This document shows, piece by piece, positions 23,799-34,399 of a DNA stretch of 64,000 nt. The notes beneath the pieces are model-generated. The model saw only the letters and a list, made by a program, of their open reading frames with translations. It searched no databases and was not told the DNA's origin. Source of the DNA: Sphagnum compactum (taxonomy: Eukaryota; Bryophyta; Sphagnopsida; Sphagnales); assembly GCA_965153455.1 (NCBI GenBank), contig OZ234500.1, forward strand, positions 16,305,579-16,369,578, given 5' to 3'. The translations under genes were made by a program, and so were the position numbers. The first letter of the stretch is position 1, and each line of letters begins with the position of its first letter.

Positions 23799-24227
23799 TC
23801 ACAATTGCAAAAACTCTAGAATGCGACGAATGGTGCGAGCTAAGTATTCTGCTCGATGCTCCATGGAAAGGGGGTTAATTGGGCCTCGTAGCCAACGATT
23901 ATGGCCATCACCGGGAACCCATGTTCGACAATGAAGACGAACATTGTCGTCTTCACATTGACACTCTTCAAACCTTTTTGGTGCGGTTCCTCGAGCAGGA
24001 ACGAATTCTAAATAAATTGTTAAGGCATGTGGGTTTGGAGACAATCGACGATCCCATGCCGAATGATCGACTCGAGTGCGCACCACTCTTCTGGATGGTT
24101 CTTCTTCGCGCGACCATTGAGAGACATTCACCTCAAGCGCTACTTCGTCAAACGGTGCTTTTTCAAGCTCTTCCTTGTCTACTGGTGCAACCGGAGGATT
24201 CGAAGGCGTAGCGACATCATCCGCCAT
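23799..24227 (-). CDS. Uncharacterised 142-residue protein
   Basis: Uninterrupted frame from ATG 24227 to TGA at 23799, GC-richer than the neighbourhood. The N-terminal third is acidic and Pro-rich (MADDVATPSNPPVAP, KEELEKAPFDEV); the rest is Arg/Trp-rich (DHSAWDRRL, FVPARG, RWLRGPINPL) and ends RRILEFLQL. No signal peptide, membrane segment or known domain seen. A TATA-like AAATAAAAAGG lies about 85 bases upstream of the ATG (around 24310). It could be a real small gene or the surviving part of a transposon ORF. Confidence 0.45.
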   Translation of the reverse strand: MADDVATPSNPPVAPVDKEELEKAPFDEVALEVNVSQWSREEEPSRRVVRTRVDHSAWDRRLSPNPHALTIYLEFVPARGTAPKRFEECQCEDDNVRLHCRTWVPGDGHNRWLRGPINPLSMEHRAEYLARTIRRILEFLQL

Positions 24228-24229
24228 GA

Positions 24230-25100
24230 CTAAATTATCACATGCATCAACAAAAATAGAGGGTAGTAGAAACAATGTGGTACTTGCGTTCAGAAGGGGT
24301 CGAGGCCTTTTTATTTAACAAATTAGGGTAGGCGTAAGGTGTGGGAGTGACGGCGGAACCTCATGAAAACTCGAACATCCTACATCTAATGGATTCATCG
24401 AACCCTAATTTCGACGGTGGATCTAGGAGTATGTGGGGGTTTTTGTGATGCAAATTTTAATTCCAATTTACTATGTACTACATAGTTAATTAGTGCATGG
24501 AAGAAAAAATAAGTAAGGGATATCAAAAGAGTAAATGGTACGCGGGGATGTTACTTCAACCATTGAATTCATTTAGTCAAGTAAGGACTCAAGGATGTTT
24601 ACTTGTTACTACCGATAAATTGTTCTAGTAGTTAGTTACTTGAAATAATTAGGATGAAGAAATAGGATGTGAGGGTTAACGGACGGATAGGATAAGGATC
24701 GAGCTCAAGAACCTCATCAAGATATCCAAGATAAGGGGAAAGATGAGTTCTCCAATCCCATTAGTCATGAGGATTGTCATCCTATTTGATTGGAGGATGG
24801 AATATTTTTTGTGTCTCATTGGGCCCAAGAATTCTCATCCTAAAATCAATTGGAGGGCAAATCATTCTCAATTCTCATTGGCTCTTAAAGGATGAGGAGG
24901 CCATTAATTGGAGGGAAGGATTTTGAAGCTTCCATTGGTCAAGGGGAACAAGCTCAAGGAAGGTCATGAAGGCTTACCAAGGGAGAGAGGAGTATCTTGT
25001 GTGTGTGGGATGGGGAAAGGAAGAGAATGAATGTGTAAGGAAAAGATTAATTCTTATGTGTGGAAGGGTGTTCATGAAAAGGATGTGTGCAAGAAATAAG
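24230..25100. other. No gene recognised
   Basis: Upstream region of the minus-strand ORF, then mixed AT-rich sequence with short GGATGAGGA / TCTCAT motifs at 24730-24920. Nothing else supported. Confidence 0.4.
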
Positions 25101-26090
25101 CATGGAAGGATTTCCATGACAAAGCCTCTGGAGTTTTGTTTCAAATAGTTGTTCCTCCCAAATCCACCGTTGGATTTGTGCCAAACTTAAAACAGTTCTT
25201 GTTTAGGAGGTGTAAAAGATTTTTTCCAAATTTCAGCATCATCGGGTTTGCTGTGAGGGAGCTACACTTGCCGGAAGTAGAGGGTGTCTATAGTGGAGTT
25301 CATAGAAGGATTTCCATGACAAAGCCTTTGGAGTTTTATTTCAAATATTGTTCCTCTCAAATCCATCCTTGGATTTGTGTCAAACTTAAAACCATTCTTG
25401 TTTAAGAGATGGAGAAGGTTCTCTCCAAATTTCAGCATCATCGAGTTTGCTGTGAGGAAATTACACTTGCCGGAAATAGAAAGTGTTTGTAGTGGAATTC
25501 ATGGAAGGATTTCCATGACAAAGCCTATGGAGTTTTATTTCAAATAGTTGTTTCTCTCAAATCCACCATTGGATTTGTGTCAAACATAAAATAGTTCTTG
25601 TTTAGGAGGGGTAAAAGTTCTTTTTTTAAATTTTAGCATCATCGGGTTTGCTATGAGGGAACTACACTTGCCTGGAAGTAGAGGGTGTTTGTAGTGGAGT
25701 TCATGGAAGGATTTCCATGACAAAGCCTCTGGAGTTTTATTTCAAATAGTTATTCCTCTCAAATTCACCGTTGGATTTGTGTCAAACGTAAAATAGTTCT
25801 TGTTTAGAAAGGGTAGAAAGTTTTTTTTTAAATTTTAGCATCATTGGGTTTGCTGTGAGGGAGCTACACTTGCCGGAAGTAGAGGGTGTTTATAGTGGAG
25901 TTCATGGAAGGATTTCCATGACAAAGCCTCTAGAGTTTTATTTCAAATAGTTTTTTCTCCCAAATTCACCGTTGGATTTGTGTTAAACTTAAAACAATTC
26001 TTGTTTAAGAGATGGAGAAGGTTCTCTCCAAATTTCAGCATCATCGAGTTTGCTATAAGGGAGCTACACTTGCCAAAAGTAGAGGGGGTT
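25101..26090. repeat. Tandem array, five units of about 200 bp
   Basis: Units start with CATGGAAGGATTTCCATGAC at 25102, 25301, 25500, 25702 and 25903, spacing 199-202 bases, the last fading near 26085. Each unit also holds CATCATCGGGTTTGCTGTGA and CTACACTTGCCGGAAGTAGA. Within a unit GGATTTCCATGACAAAGCC and AATCCACCGTTGGATTTGTG are well kept. Open frames inside single units do not continue across units, so the array is probably non-coding. Confidence 0.85.
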
Positions 26091-27990
26091 GAATTTGTCT
26101 GTTTTTTCCTCAATCTAAGCAAGTGATGTTTAGTCCCAAGGCTTAACTCTTGATCAAAAAAATAAAAACTTATAAGATTTTGTAACATGGCTCCTTTTAG
26201 ATTAGCCTTTTCAAAAATCCAATGCATGTTAGATTAAGAGGTTATATGTAGATGTTATGACGAATGGAACAAAAAAGGTTCAACCATTAAGCGTGACATT
26301 GAATGAACATCAACATAATGCCCTTCATATTCCATCATGGTGAGTTACGATTCTCCCACAACGTCTTTGTATCTTCCAAATGGACACAATGCATTAGATT
26401 TTTAATGAGCTTCATTGCATTACCTTGAACCACCGTACTTGTTAGACTACAACTACATAGTAATTCCACTTCCAAACGGGTTTTGTGAGTGCATATCTGT
26501 ATGTTGAAGGTGTGCAAGAATTCCTCACACTTGCCCCCACCTTTCCTTGGACACACAACAACAATGAGGCCATAACCATATGTGATGGAATTTATAACAT
26601 GGAAAGGGTTCGTACATATTTTACTTAATGCCATGGTGTGCAAGGTTTCTTAGGCTTTACACATTCTCAAAAAGGATAAACATTCTTTTGGTTCACATGT
26701 TACATGGTGGTACTGAAATGAATTACAAATGATGGCTTTCTAAAGGACTCAATAGTAGGCAATCGCAAACAATCTTGGCCATCATGTAAGAGGAGGGGCA
26801 TGTGTTGTTTGTAGGTGGGGTGGGGTCATTGGCTCAAGAGGTTTAGCAAGCTCAAGTCTAGAAAGAATTTGAAAACCTAAGGGATTGTTCGACATGGTGG
26901 CCAAACTTCTACACTTGGTCACTAAATGTCGTATTGCGAGCCATCCAATAATTTGTAGTCAACAACAGGAAGGATTTCATCAATGGGTGGAAAATTCATG
27001 AATGGGGTGCACTTGGGAATTCTTTTGATTCTACACTCACAAAATGGTTGATGCAACGAGAAGACATTGATCTTGGTTGGGTTATTGCCATAACAAGTTA
27101 GAACACTGCTTTTGAGGTTATTAATAATGTGTCATTTATACCATCATGTACCATTCTACTCACTTGCTAAAATAAATTGTAACATGCAATGGCTAGTTTA
27201 TGGGATGTGGTGTAACATGGCAACCTTTTAACATTATAACCCATTTTTTGTAACTTGATTTTTTATAGTTATTACCAATATGTAATGTGTAGCATCATGC
27301 ATGTAGAGTATAATCTTGCTATAACAAAATGTAACATGTGGTTAATTTATGGGTTGTAGTGTTACATGGCAATTTTTACCATTCTCAACTATTTTTTTGG
27401 GTATTGGGTTAGGAGGCATTCCAAGTTTTGAATCAATGGAACATGAATCAAAGGTAGCCACACGGAGGAAGATGAGGGATTGTCACATGCAGAGGTACCT
27501 AGCTGGGGAATGGCGATTTGTGGGGTGAGATATTGAACTCACTAACAATGATGACCATGTTTTTCATGATGGTGTTTCAAATAGGATTGTGCATGAAACA
27601 TGTGATGACAAAGATGTACACCCTTGCGTTACAGTTGGGAAGGATGGTCAATTAGGAACCATTGCACTAATAGACCACAATTCGATAGATCAGCAAATGA
27701 CAAGTTACCCAAAGTTACTAGAAGATACCCATTTCCAATTGAATTTAGCCCTTAGTCAGTTGGATAATCTCATGAAGTTTAAACCACACTTAAAATTCAA
27801 CCAACTAGATGTGCATATGTGCTTTGCATCCCAAGGCCTTGACTGCATTACCAATGTTGATTGGCTAGTAAGAAATCTCAACACATAGTTTGCATTAGCA
27901 ATGGAATCAATATGTGCAGATCATACATTGTCTAGTGAGGTGCATGTTTTAGCCATCAATGATGTTTGTAAACAATCAGAACAATCATTG
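26091..27990 (+). other. Mostly unrecognised; weak coding-like fragments at 26,880-27,890
   Basis: Fragments such as KDFINGWKIHEWGALGNSFD and STLTKWLMQREDIDLGWVIA (about 26,970-27,100) and the open frame 27589-27888 (99 residues, HETCDDKDVHPCVTVGKDGQ at its start) read like protein and may be exons of one plus-strand gene or element, but stops lie between them. No family recognised. The rest is AT-rich. Confidence 0.3.
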
Positions 27991-27991
27991 T

Positions 27992-29132
27992 TCATGATTC
28001 TTTCAAATTTGAACACCCACACAAAACAAGCTTTTGGAGTGCATTCAATTGGCCAATAGATGAAGATAGTTCTTTCAAGTTGGAACATTTTGACAAATCA
28101 AGTTTTTGGAGTGCATTCAATTCGTCAATAGATGAAGGTAGTTCTTTCAAGTTCAAACACCCCCACAAAATAAGCTTTTGGAGTGCATTCAATTGGCCAA
28201 TAGATGAAGGTAGTTCTTTCAAATCAGAACACCTTGACAAAGCAAACTTTTGGAGTGTATTCAATTGACCAATAAGTGAAGGTAGTTCTTTCAAGTTCAA
28301 ACACCCCCACAACAAGCTTTTGGAGTGCATTCAATTAGCCAATAGATGAAGGTAGTTCTTTCAAATTGGAACACCTTGACAAAACAAGTTGTTCGAGTGC
28401 ATTCAATTGGCCAATAGATGAAGGTAGTTCTTTCAAGTTCGAACACCCCCACAAATTAAACTTTTGGAGTGCATTCAATTGGCCAATAGATGACGGTAGT
28501 TCTCTCAAGTTCGAACACCCCCACAAATAGAGCTGTTGGAGTTCATTCAATTGGCCAATAGATGAAGGTAGTTCTTTCAAATCTGAACACCTTGACAAAA
28601 TAATCTCTTGGAGTGTATTCAATTGACCAATAGATGAAGGTAGTTTTTTCAAGTTCGAACACCCCCATAAATCAAGCTTTTGGAATGCATTCAATTGGCC
28701 AATAGATGAAGGTAGTTCTTTCAAGTTGGAGCACCTTAACAAATAAAGCTCTTGGAGTGCATTTAATTGGCCAATAGATGAAGGTAGTTCTTTCAAGTTA
28801 TTACATTCTGACAAATCAAGCTCTTGGAGTGCATTCAATTTGCTAATAGATGAAGGTAGTTCTTCCAAACTTTGGCATTGTGCCAAATGAAGTACTCGTA
28901 ATTGTAAACAATTAAACAAATTATTTGACAACTTTCGAATCATGCATTTTTTGAGGCACAACCATTTAAGATTATTCAAATTTCGCCCTTGGATGCAATT
29001 TTCCACAATAGTTAGTGAAGCTTCTGTTAGGTCAAGCAAGCTAAGGTTGCAAAATCCCTTTAAGCTAATTTGGGACAATGTAGGCAAATTGGGACATTTT
29101 TTCAATGAGATGCCTTTTAAATTTTCCATCAC
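27992..29132 (-). repeat. LRR exon built of 24-residue (72-bp) repeats
   Basis: After a non-repetitive lead (VMENLKGISLKKCPNLPTLS) come eight leucine-rich repeats of the form LQxLxLxxCSNLKELPSSIG(Q)LNA, each exactly 72 bases. TAA at 28335-28337 replaces the Gln codon of repeat 8. Five more repeats follow, the ninth containing a two-base deletion near 28311, and the frame ends at TGA 27992-27994. Repeats are highly alike at DNA level, consistent with recent unequal exchange. The domain would form the ligand-sensing solenoid. Confidence 0.85.
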
Positions 29133-29318
29133 CTATCACATGAAATGAAAACAAAAGGATTATCAATATGGAAGAACATTTTATCCTAATGCCAATTTTA
29201 TTAAAATAACATGTATTTATAAAATCAAGATTCAAAATTAAAACATTTGGTTTTGGACATCAAAAACATTCATAGGAAACAAAATAAAATCATAGGATTG
29301 AAATATTATGGTGATAAC

Positions 29319-30380
29319 CTCATCCTTTTGTAAAAAGAAATTTGGCTTATTTGATTTCCATATAAAGCGATTCATAATTGGAAGCTCCATTGCAATATTT
29401 TGACCCATGTCTCGTAATTGTTCATGTATGTACAAGATTACACCTTCTACCCATTGGATTAAAGATCTATGTTGTAAATTTTGTAATGTAAACTTTGGGT
29501 ATAAATAATCTCCACTCCACATTCGACAAATTGTACTTATTTTCAAACCACCCAAAAAACAAGCAATATCCAAAAACATGTTTTGATGTTCCTTATCCAA
29601 GTGGTCATAAGAAATCCTCAATTTACTCCAAAGCTCTTCATTATCATTGCCCCTGGTGAAACTTTGCCCACTTTTTAATTTGCTTAATGCACCTTCCCAG
29701 ATTTCCAATTCTTTAATATTACATAAAAAAGAACCCAATACTTTAAGGCTTAAAAGGAGCCCCCCACAAGCTTTTATAATCTTCATACATATATCTTTGA
29801 AATCCTTTGTTGGAACATGATTTGCATTACCGAATGCATGGAACATAAAAAGTTCCCTTGCTTGTTTTTCCTCCAAAGATTTCATGACCACTTTTCCATC
29901 TTCACTTACATGAGATTTCAGATTTTGCCAATTTCGACAATTCACAAGTACTTTGCTTTTAGAAGTTGCATTCTTGGGAGCTTTATCAATGAGAAGTTGC
30001 AAGGATGTAAGGTTTTCCACTTTACCAACATCATCCACCACCACTAACACTTTCTCCGATATCATACATTGCCTAATTTTGTCAAGGTCTTTTTTATTGA
30101 CATTGTCATCCTTGCATAAACTTTTGCCACACAAATCATGTAGGAGTTGTTTTATGACATCATTGATATTGTCCTTTGATTTCACATCCTCCAAAAAACT
30201 AGATTTGTCATATTGGTTGTGGAACAAATGATATAATTTTTTGCTCAAAATGGTTTTCCCAATCCCACCCATTCCAACCAAACCAACAATAGATTCCTTT
30301 TGTAACAAGATGTGTATGTCTTTTGCTTTGTTAATCAACGCCATTTCATGACATGGCAAAGGTGGAAGCAATATATTTTT
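29319..30380 (-). CDS. NB-ARC exon of the HNL gene
   Basis: 354 codons, uninterrupted, phase 0 at both ends. Motifs in order: P-loop GMGGIGKT (about residue 35), kinase 2 KVLVVVDDVG, RNBS-B (SKVLVNCRNW), GLPL as CGGLLLSLKVLGSFL (Pro replaced by Leu), RNBS-D FLDIACFLGG, and the MHD position as IHE in YIHEQLRDMGQNIA. The altered GLPL and MHD are notable since MHD changes often alter nucleotide control in NLRs, but such variants also occur naturally in divergent receptors. Acceptor TTGACAG, donor GAG|GTTATC. Confidence 0.85.
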
Positions 30381-30545
30381 CTGTCAAAATTCACAAAATA
30401 TAGGTCATTTATATGTTATCTTTTTTATTTGATAACCAATATATATCATTGCATATGTGATACACATCAAGTGTGCTATGACCTAATGTGCATCAAATTA
30501 CATGAACATATATGAAATCAAAAGACTTAGATTTGATGTTTTTAC

Positions 30546-32623
30546 CTCCATACATATTTTCAAACATTTTAACAATAAAGAATAGCTTGGATGATCTTTG
30601 TTTGGTGGCTTGCAAATAGTCAAGTGATTAGCATCCTCAATTTTGTAATGGTTATTGTTTGATAACTAAATAGCTGAGGCATATGGCACTAAAATTCCCT
30701 GCATGTGTTAATGGAACTCATTGACTTGTTTGTTCACTTATGCTTTAACTTATAAGTAACATAGTAATTCCAAATGGTGGTGGAAACTATAGTTTTATTT
30801 ATTGATGTTTGAATAATAATGAAATATTTTGTGTAAAAGTAATTTCTTTCAACCCTTTGGCAAGCAAATTATATAAATACATCACAAGGTTATTGGTATT
30901 TAATCTCATTAATCTTACATGTTTTAATGATGTTATGATTTTCCCTGCAAATATTTATATGGAATTGATTTGATGAAGGGAAAATTTAAAACCTATTTCT
31001 TGATGTTTGAAATCAATCAAATTTCCTTTCCATCAATAGTATTTCATGAAACAAAGTTCATAAAACACATGACCCATTCACGACATTAATATATTCAGAA
31101 GTATTGAGTACATGATCCCACATAAGTTTAGACAATACAAAAAATGTTCAATTAATGATAACTTTCAATGTGGTGAAATGAAAATCTTACCCATTTCTTG
31201 TCGAGTGGTAATCCTTCGCCAAATGCATAAATGTTGAGGTCTTCATGAGCGGCATTTTTAAAATCCATTGAAAGGTGCTCCATTTGTGGGTTGAAAGATT
31301 TTAAATTTTTTAAAAAACCAGATTGGGTTGCATACTTGCTCAATGTGTTGATTTGTTGATGTTGCCAATGAAATAATTTGATAAATATTGGGTACCACCA
31401 GCATGTGGTACACCATAAAATATTACATCTTTAACATTGTTCAAAAATGTCTTACAACATTTGTGTACTTCATCATCCAAATCATTTTTTAGCCTTTGAT
31501 GTACATGCTTGTGAGCTTCAATCACCAAGCTTTTGAGTACAAGACCTCCAAAACTATAAGCAACTAATGCCACCGGTCCATCCCAAAGGGATTGATAACT
31601 ACAAAATATTCAACAATGCACCAAAATTTCATTATCAACATTGTATTAACATGTACAAATTCATCCTATTATACTTGGGGCAATTTTTCAATTCACACAT
31701 GACCTAAACCATAAGTTCATAATTGATTGGCTTGTCATTTGTCATTTTTCATTTATTGACTCCATTAATTTACCTAAAAAATGTGCCAACCATGTTTTGG
31801 GAAAACAATTATTATGTACAAGTATGTAGGTGTTTACATTCTTTTGTCAATGTACAACTCATCTTTTATGTGTTACCTTGGAAATATTGTTGAAATAATT
31901 AAAATTAAAATTAAAATATATACACTTTTTTTGAAATAATTTCTTTGCAATGAAATGGATGCAAATTTTCTACACAAGTATTAATATAATATAATTCAAT
32001 TCAATTGCATTACCAAAGATAAAACTTCAAATACACAAACTAAAAATTGCCATCAAAACCAAACTAATTGTACCATGAACTTATAATATGAATATAGACA
32101 TTGCTATTATCCTCAAACAAGAACATTTGCATTTAAGCCTCATTTTATGTTCTCCTACATGAATCTAACAAGTCAAATAAATTGAAATTTGTTGGTGTGT
32201 ATCACAATACTAGCACACATGAACAATTAACTCATGCAAAACGTTTAAAAGATGTAAACAATTATCTTTAGTGTACATAAGGAGAAGTAATTAATGTGTC
32301 CATAAATAGAAGAGATTGTCACACCTTGAATTTGTAACCAAACTTTGGATGAGGTTTTTGCCAATTTCTGTCACATCAGTGTGAACACTTGCCACAATGT
32401 TAGAGTCATAGGACAATGATAAAATTCGAACATTGTTGTTCAAGTCTTCGGGTAGCCACTTTTCTGGCCAACATATGCACTCTTCTCTATCGTTGGTGGG
32501 GCATGTTGTCCATGTTTCCTTCCAGTCATCATTTGTGCCAAAAGCAATTCCATGAAAAAAAATAATGGTCAAGTTTGGATTATCGGAATTGCAAGTGGGA
32601 TTTAAATCATGCACTAGATATTT
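30546..32623 (-). pseudogene. Hydrolase module of the HNL gene
   Basis: Exon 1 reads KYLVHDLNP, then LTIIFFHGIAFG (oxyanion HG), WPEKWLPEDL and RILSLSYDS. Exon 2 has the nucleophile elbow AYSFGG (catalytic Ser), then VIFYGVPHAGG; here the frame slips by one base before LFHWQHQQINTLSKYATQSG. Exon 3 has the catalytic-His motif DANHLTICKPPNKDHPSYS. This is the SERAC1/DUF676-like lipase fold. TAG 30666-30668 lies 14 codons before that His. All three catalytic segments are recognisable, so the lesions are fairly recent. A very short intron (about 60 bases) instead of the frameshift is possible but would remove conserved sequence. Confidence 0.82.
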
Positions 32624-33395
32624 CTGCAAAGAAAATGAAAAAGAGTCAACACAATTTTTCAAACATCTCTTGAAAATTATTTGACTATACATTAAATTAG
32701 AGAAATGCAATATACAAATTATAGTAGTTAGATAAAGACAATAATTAATTAAAAAGGTTAAGTTTAACAAAAAGACAATAATAGATGAATTGGAGAATAC
32801 CAAATCTATCTTGCATGACTAACAAATGAAGATCATTCACATGTGTAATAGACTTCAAAGTTTCAAAACATAGTTCAATAAGTAAATATTGTTACATAGT
32901 AGGTGGAACTAATGCCAATCAACAAAGGTTAATGCTAAGAATTGGATTCTTTCAAGTTTGGGTTGATTAACTAAGCCATCTAGTTTGGTTCATTTGTATT
33001 TCATGACATTTTCCCCAACATTTGGGTCACTAAGACCTCCAACTCCTAAGGTATTGGGACACAAACCCAATAAGCATGTCCAAGAGCATTTTAACAATTT
33101 GCTTTAGGTTGTTGGATCAAGACTACACATTGAACTTAACTCATAATCTATAATGAAAGTTCCAATCCTTACAAGTTCAATATATTCTTAGTCAATGCCA
33201 ATTGACAAATTTCCCTTTCACCAATTCTACTTGTTATAGCAAGGAGTCACTAGCCTAGTGTAAGAGGCTATAATGATGATTCCATTTCCTATTGTTTTAA
33301 ACATCATTTCATATTTTTTTACCGAAAGAAACAAACTGGAAAGTAGGCAAAGTGAAAATGTATGACAAGGAAGCTTGTAAATGATTGAGGACATT
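32624..33395. other. Upstream of HNL; no exon recognised
   Basis: The first coding exon and promoter of the HNL gene would be expected here on the minus strand. No ATG-bearing exon in the right phase was identified. Otherwise AT-rich. Confidence 0.4.
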
Positions 33396-33396
33396 C

Positions 33397-33560
33397 AGGT
33401 ACCCTAGTGGCTAAAGGGTATGGTTATGAAGCTGCTGGTTGGGAGTTCAAATCTGAACTAGACCTCCTCCTGCTGCTTTGTGAGGACAATAAGCTATCGT
33501 GGTTGTAAGGGTCAAGGAAAATTGTCAACACGCACCCAGACAAAATTAAAAAAAGCAAAG
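33397..33560 (+). mobile_element. tRNA-derived SINE-like sequence
   Basis: TGGCTAAAGGG near 33405-33415 fits the Pol III A box (TRGYNNANNNG), and GTTCAAATC near 33442-33450 fits the B box (GWTCRANNC), about 37 bases apart as in tRNA-headed SINEs. The sequence before the A box (GGTACCC) has the length of a tRNA acceptor arm 5' strand. A non-tRNA body follows and ends in an A-rich tail (AAAATTAAAAAAAGCAAAG, about 33540-33560). It does not fold as a normal tRNA by eye. Target duplications not found. Confidence 0.5.
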
Positions 33561-33865
33561 AAAAATCAAACTTCAACGTGTAACTTGCGAAAGCCCAGGA
33601 AAAAATTGTGCAAAGAAAGCTCATCATAAGATTAAGAAGAAGCACCACATTGCTGTGCCATCTAGAGCTTGAAGGAGCATTTTCAGCAGGGACCAAAGGT
33701 GTCTCAATTGTAGCAGGTATCCGCACAACATCTCTCTTTCTTTTTGGTGGCCCTTGTGAAAGATCAACTCCTTTTCCCTTGAGGCCATATGAATTTCCCA
33801 TATTTCCCACTACTGAAATTCCTTTTGCTCACTGCTCTCATAAATACTTTTCTCTTAACCTTTTG

Positions 33866-34275
33866 CTCCCATAAAACCTGCTACAAATCCTTTGCCATCC
33901 CAATAGCATACAAAGGGTATAATGGGTGTCCCTCACATCACAAATTCCCCCAAGCTAAGCCGATCTTTCCACTAGATCTCCCCAAAAAACATCAACCCCT
34001 TTCCTCTTCACGATCTCCCTGGAATTCTCACACTCTTCTCTTCTTACTCCTTTTCCACTTTTCTCACATAAGAAGAAGCTCTCATAAAACCTGCTACAAA
34101 TCCTCTCCCATCCCAATAGCATACACAGGGTATGATGGGTGTCCGTCACAACACAGATTCCCACAAGCTAAGCTGATCTTTCCACTAGATCTCTCCAAAA
34201 AAATCAACCCCTTTCCTCTTCACGATCTCCCTGGAATTCCCACTCTGTTCTCTTACTCCTTTTTCGACTTTTCTC
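33866..34275. repeat. Tandem duplication, period about 213 bp
   Basis: 33871-34080 and 34084-34275 are near-identical blocks (shared ATAAAACCTGCTACAAATCC and CTTTCCACTAGATCTC). The open frame through both (33789-34382, plus) is probably a by-product of pyrimidine-rich sequence. Minus frame 33424-33810 contains basic (PPKRKRD) and hydrophobic stretches but no recognised domain. Confidence 0.75.
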
Positions 34276-34399
34276 ACAGATGTTTCTTCTTTATTTTCTC
34301 CTTCCCCAGACAGTTCAAGATGGGTTTTCCCGTGACTCTTCAGACTGTAGCATATGCGCTTTACCGATATCTTGGCCACTGAACAATTCATTACTTTCT

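Larger units (their letters stand above)
27992..32623 (-). pseudogene. Alpha/beta-hydrolase-NB-ARC-LRR (HNL-class) immune receptor, multiply disrupted
   Basis: Five exons on the minus strand: 32623-32325, 31598-31191, 30698-30546 (hydrolase), 30380-29319 (NB-ARC) and 29132 downward (LRR). All junctions are GT...AG and phase-compatible (2, then 0). The domain order hydrolase, NB-ARC, LRR is the HNL class of plant NLRs described in bryophytes. Four lesions: a one-base frameshift near 31385, TAG at 30666-30668, TAA at 28335-28337 (a Gln codon in other repeats) and a two-base deletion near 28311. A 5' exon with the start codon was not found. Known NLRs bind ADP/ATP through NB-ARC and sense pathogen effectors; the hydrolase is presumed to signal or regulate. 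As it stands a full-length protein cannot be made; a shorter NB-ARC-LRR product is still conceivable. Confidence 0.85.

Noticed and set aside
28080-28268. Plus-strand ORF across the LRR region
   Set aside because: Antisense shadow of the 72-bp LRR repeats.
31340-31420. A ~60-base intron in place of the hydrolase frameshift
   Set aside because: GT and AG can be found but the intron would be unusually short and remove the conserved QQINTLSKY segment; a one-base frameshift is simpler.
33397-33470. A tRNA gene
   Set aside because: A and B boxes are present, but no acceptor stem closes and no plausible anticodon arm was found; SINE head fits better.
33789-34382. 197-residue plus-strand ORF
   Set aside because: It spans a 213-bp tandem duplication of pyrimidine-rich DNA; Ser/Phe/Leu-rich with no domain.
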